From Bacteroidales bacterium (GTDB lineage: Bacteria > Bacteroidota > Bacteroidia > Bacteroidales > UBA932), in contig JAGDBY010000010.1 of the NCBI GenBank assembly GCA_017958765.1, positions 1 through 7,435 of the forward strand: 7,435 nt of DNA, given 5' to 3'. Shown here one piece after another: positions 5,994-7,435 of this stretch; the stretch's first letter is position 1, and each line of letters starts with the position of its first letter. The position numbers and the translations under genes are program-made. The notes under the pieces are model-generated. The model saw only the letters and a list, made by a program, of their open reading frames with translations. It was not told the DNA's origin and did no database searches.

Positions 5994-7435
5994 CCTCGGA
6001 GAACATTCTCTCGACTATTGCGTGGCAATGAATCGATTCTTCACCGACGAAGCTATCGAACTGCGCCTCGATCTGCTCCCATTTCAGGAGGAGGAGCTGA
6101 AAGTATTCTTTCAGAACAAACAGAGCGAGATTATCACCACCTACTACATCGATGACGAAGAGGAGGATTCCGTGATCGAGGCGGAGACCGAAAAGGCGGC
6201 CAAACTGCTTGCCAAGGCCATCGTGCTCGGGACCGACTACATCACCGTGCCGTACGATTTCAACCAGAAAGAGCTTACCTGGCTTACCCGGCTGGCCTGG
6301 AACTATCAGTGCAAGGTTATCCTCTCATACCACAATAAATACGGTACTCCCTCAACGGCAGACCTCAACAAAATAGCCAAGAAATGCTACTCGCTGGGGG
6401 CGGACATCGTCAAGATCGTCACCACCGCCCACCACCCTGCCGAGGCTAAAAGAGTGCTGAAACTCTACGAGAGCTTCAAACCGGAGACGCTTATAGCGTT
6501 CGCAATGGGCGAGGCCGGGACTGAATCCCGCAGGGAATCGCTCTCCAAAGGGGCTCCGTTTATGTTCGCAACCACCCTCCGCGACTACTCTACGGCGAGG
6601 GGACAGCTTACTTTCTACGACCTTCTCCCTGACAGTGAGAAACGGGATATCGGGAAAATCTTCGTCCCTTCTTCCAAAAGCCTCACAGTCAGAGCCGTCA
6701 TAGCCGCATCCCTCACGAACGGGAAAAAGAGCATCCTCACAAACGTGGATTTCTGCGATGACGTGACATACGCCGTGGGAGTGGCCCAGAGCCTTATGGC
6801 CGACGTACAGACAGACATAGAGAAGGGGCAGATTACAATTGTGGGGCACCAGAATATCTCCGCCGAAGGGTTGAAGGTCAGAGACGGCATTCTCAATGCC
6901 GGAGAATCGGGACTTCTCGCCAGAATCTGCATACCTCTCGCAGGACTTTGCGCTGAGACGGTCACCGTCACCGGAGAGAGAACTCTTCTCAAACGCCGGA
7001 TCGACGAACACTCCGCTGAGCTGAAAAGGCACGGGCTGAACATCTCCTACACGGAGCGCCATTATTTGCCTGCCAAGGTGAAAGGGACTCTCACCGGAGG
7101 AGAATTCACCTTCAAAGGAGACAAAGGCTCTCAGATGATCTCAGGTCTGCTCTTCGCCCTGCCGTATTGTAAAGAGTATCACACAATTACAATCAAGAAA
7201 CCTACCAGCCTCCCTTACATTCTGCTCACACTCTCCATTCTCAACACTTTCGGGATTACCATAGAGAATTATGACGAAGACGGAGACACTTTTGAGATAG
7301 AGTTCGCCGGGAAGCAGAGCTTCAGAGGGAGCAACTATGCCGTAGAATCCGACTGGAGCGCAGCCGCTCTCTGGCTTGTAGCCGGAGTGCTGGCGGGAGA
7401 ATCCGGAGTCGAGAATCTGCAATACGACTCTCTGC
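5974..7435 (+). CDS. aroDA: AroD-AroA fusion: type I 3-dehydroquinate dehydratase + EPSP synthase (3' end missing)
   Basis: One open frame of 487 visible residues runs off the window. Residues 1-220 are a whole type I dehydroquinate dehydratase (dehydroquinate to dehydroshikimate): Glu29 and Arg31 in IELRLDLL, His120 in SYHNKYGTP, Schiff-base Lys147 in GADIVKI (27 residues after the His, as in His143/Lys170 of the Salmonella enzyme), Arg186 in ESR, Gln211 in ARGQL. From about residue 226 it is EPSP synthase (shikimate-3-phosphate plus PEP to EPSP): SSKSLTVRA with Lys235, Ser236 and Arg240, NAGESGLLAR at 308-317, Arg341, GSQ at 385-387, SLPY at 412-415, and Asp460 in ESDWSAA. About 140 C-terminal residues, with the last active-site residues, lie outside. 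No ATG, GTG or TTG occurs in frame between Gln211 and Lys235, so AroA cannot start separately there. Oddities: the usual Arg after the third AroD strand is Tyr (57 or 58) followed by an acidic run, and the first Ser of the EPSPS SSQ motif is Gly385. The start at 5974 overlaps aroB by 20 bp. Confidence 0.93.
   Translation, partial: MSKICYSLGEHSLDYCVAMNRFFTDEAIELRLDLLPFQEEELKVFFQNKQSEIITTYYIDDEEEDSVIEAETEKAAKLLAKAIVLGTDYITVPYDFNQKELTWLTRLAWNYQCKVILSYHNKYGTPSTADLNKIAKKCYSLGADIVKIVTTAHHPAEAKRVLKLYESFKPETLIAFAMGEAGTESRRESLSKGAPFMFATTLRDYSTARGQLTFYDLLPDSEKRDIGKIFVPSSKSLTVRAVIAASLTNGKKSILTNVDFCDDVTYAVGVAQSLMADVQTDIEKGQITIVGHQNISAEGLKVRDGILNAGESGLLARICIPLAGLCAETVTVTGERTLLKRRIDEHSAELKRHGLNISYTERHYLPAKVKGTLTGGEFTFKGDKGSQMISGLLFALPYCKEYHTITIKKPTSLPYILLTLSILNTFGITIENYDEDGDTFEIEFAGKQSFRGSNYAVESDWSAAALWLVAGVLAGESGVENLQYDSL

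Larger units (their letters stand above)
3677..7435 (+). other. Predicted operon rdgB-recO-aroB-aroDA (continues past window end)
   Basis: Four same-strand genes are joined by a 28-bp overlap, a 5-bp gap and a 20-bp overlap, leaving no room for internal promoters outside coding sequence or for terminators. The only upstream non-coding sequence is the 68-bp divergent gap at 3609-3676. Nucleotide sanitation and recombination repair are thus linked to shikimate-pathway synthesis in one transcript; the link is probably organisational rather than mechanistic. More aromatic-pathway genes may follow downstream, but that cannot be seen here. Confidence 0.8.

Noticed and set aside
6562..6564. Internal ATG (Met197) as the start of a separate aroA
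   Set aside because: It lies inside the AroD domain, ahead of its conserved Gln211, so it cannot be a natural AroA start, and the frame has no stop before it.
6352..7062. Minus-strand open frame of 236 codons
   Set aside because: It is antisense to the AroD-AroA coding frame, which carries all expected catalytic residues; no family resemblance was seen.

Overview
The window looks like chromosomal core DNA from a member of the Bacteroidota, most likely an uncultured or gut-type Bacteroidales with roughly balanced base composition (estimated by eye). The grounds are the sequence character of RecO, AroB and the S41 peptidase, a small cysteine-anchored lipoprotein, start codons preceded by A/T-rich sequence with no Shine-Dalgarno motif, and two TAnnTTTG-type -7 elements in the only real intergenic gap. 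Genus cannot be fixed by reading alone. No mobile element, CRISPR array, tRNA or rRNA is visible, and coding density is close to complete.

Layout. Bases 2-1606 (+) hold the 3' three quarters of rnr (ribonuclease R), cut by the window start. It converges, with only 5 bp between stop codons, on a minus-strand pair: a small unrecognised lipoprotein (1612-1989) that lies 11 bp downstream of a secreted PDZ/S41 C-terminal-processing peptidase (2001-3608). A 68-bp divergent intergenic region (3609-3676) carries back-to-back putative promoters. From there a tightly packed plus-strand operon runs to the window end: rdgB (3677-4264), recO (4237-4983, 28-bp overlap), aroB (4989-5993, 5-bp gap) and a fused gene (5974 to beyond 7435, 20-bp overlap).

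The most notable item is the last gene. One uninterrupted reading frame encodes a complete type I 3-dehydroquinate dehydratase (AroD) followed directly by an EPSP synthase (AroA), with essentially no linker and no internal start codon at the junction. AroB makes 3-dehydroquinate, the substrate of the AroD half. The AroA half acts three steps later, so the fusion joins non-consecutive steps 3 and 6 of the shikimate pathway. The AroD half keeps the Schiff-base lysine and catalytic histidine at exactly the family spacing but has lost several secondary substrate-pocket residues; the AroA half keeps most, but not all, of its visible signature residues. AroE and AroK are not in the window.

Functionally the window combines RNA decay (RNase R), envelope proteolysis (peptidase plus lipoprotein), nucleotide-pool sanitation and recombination repair (RdgB, RecO), and aromatic amino acid biosynthesis (AroB, AroD-AroA). 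Apart from the fusion and possibly the peptidase/lipoprotein pair, these are ordinary housekeeping genes.
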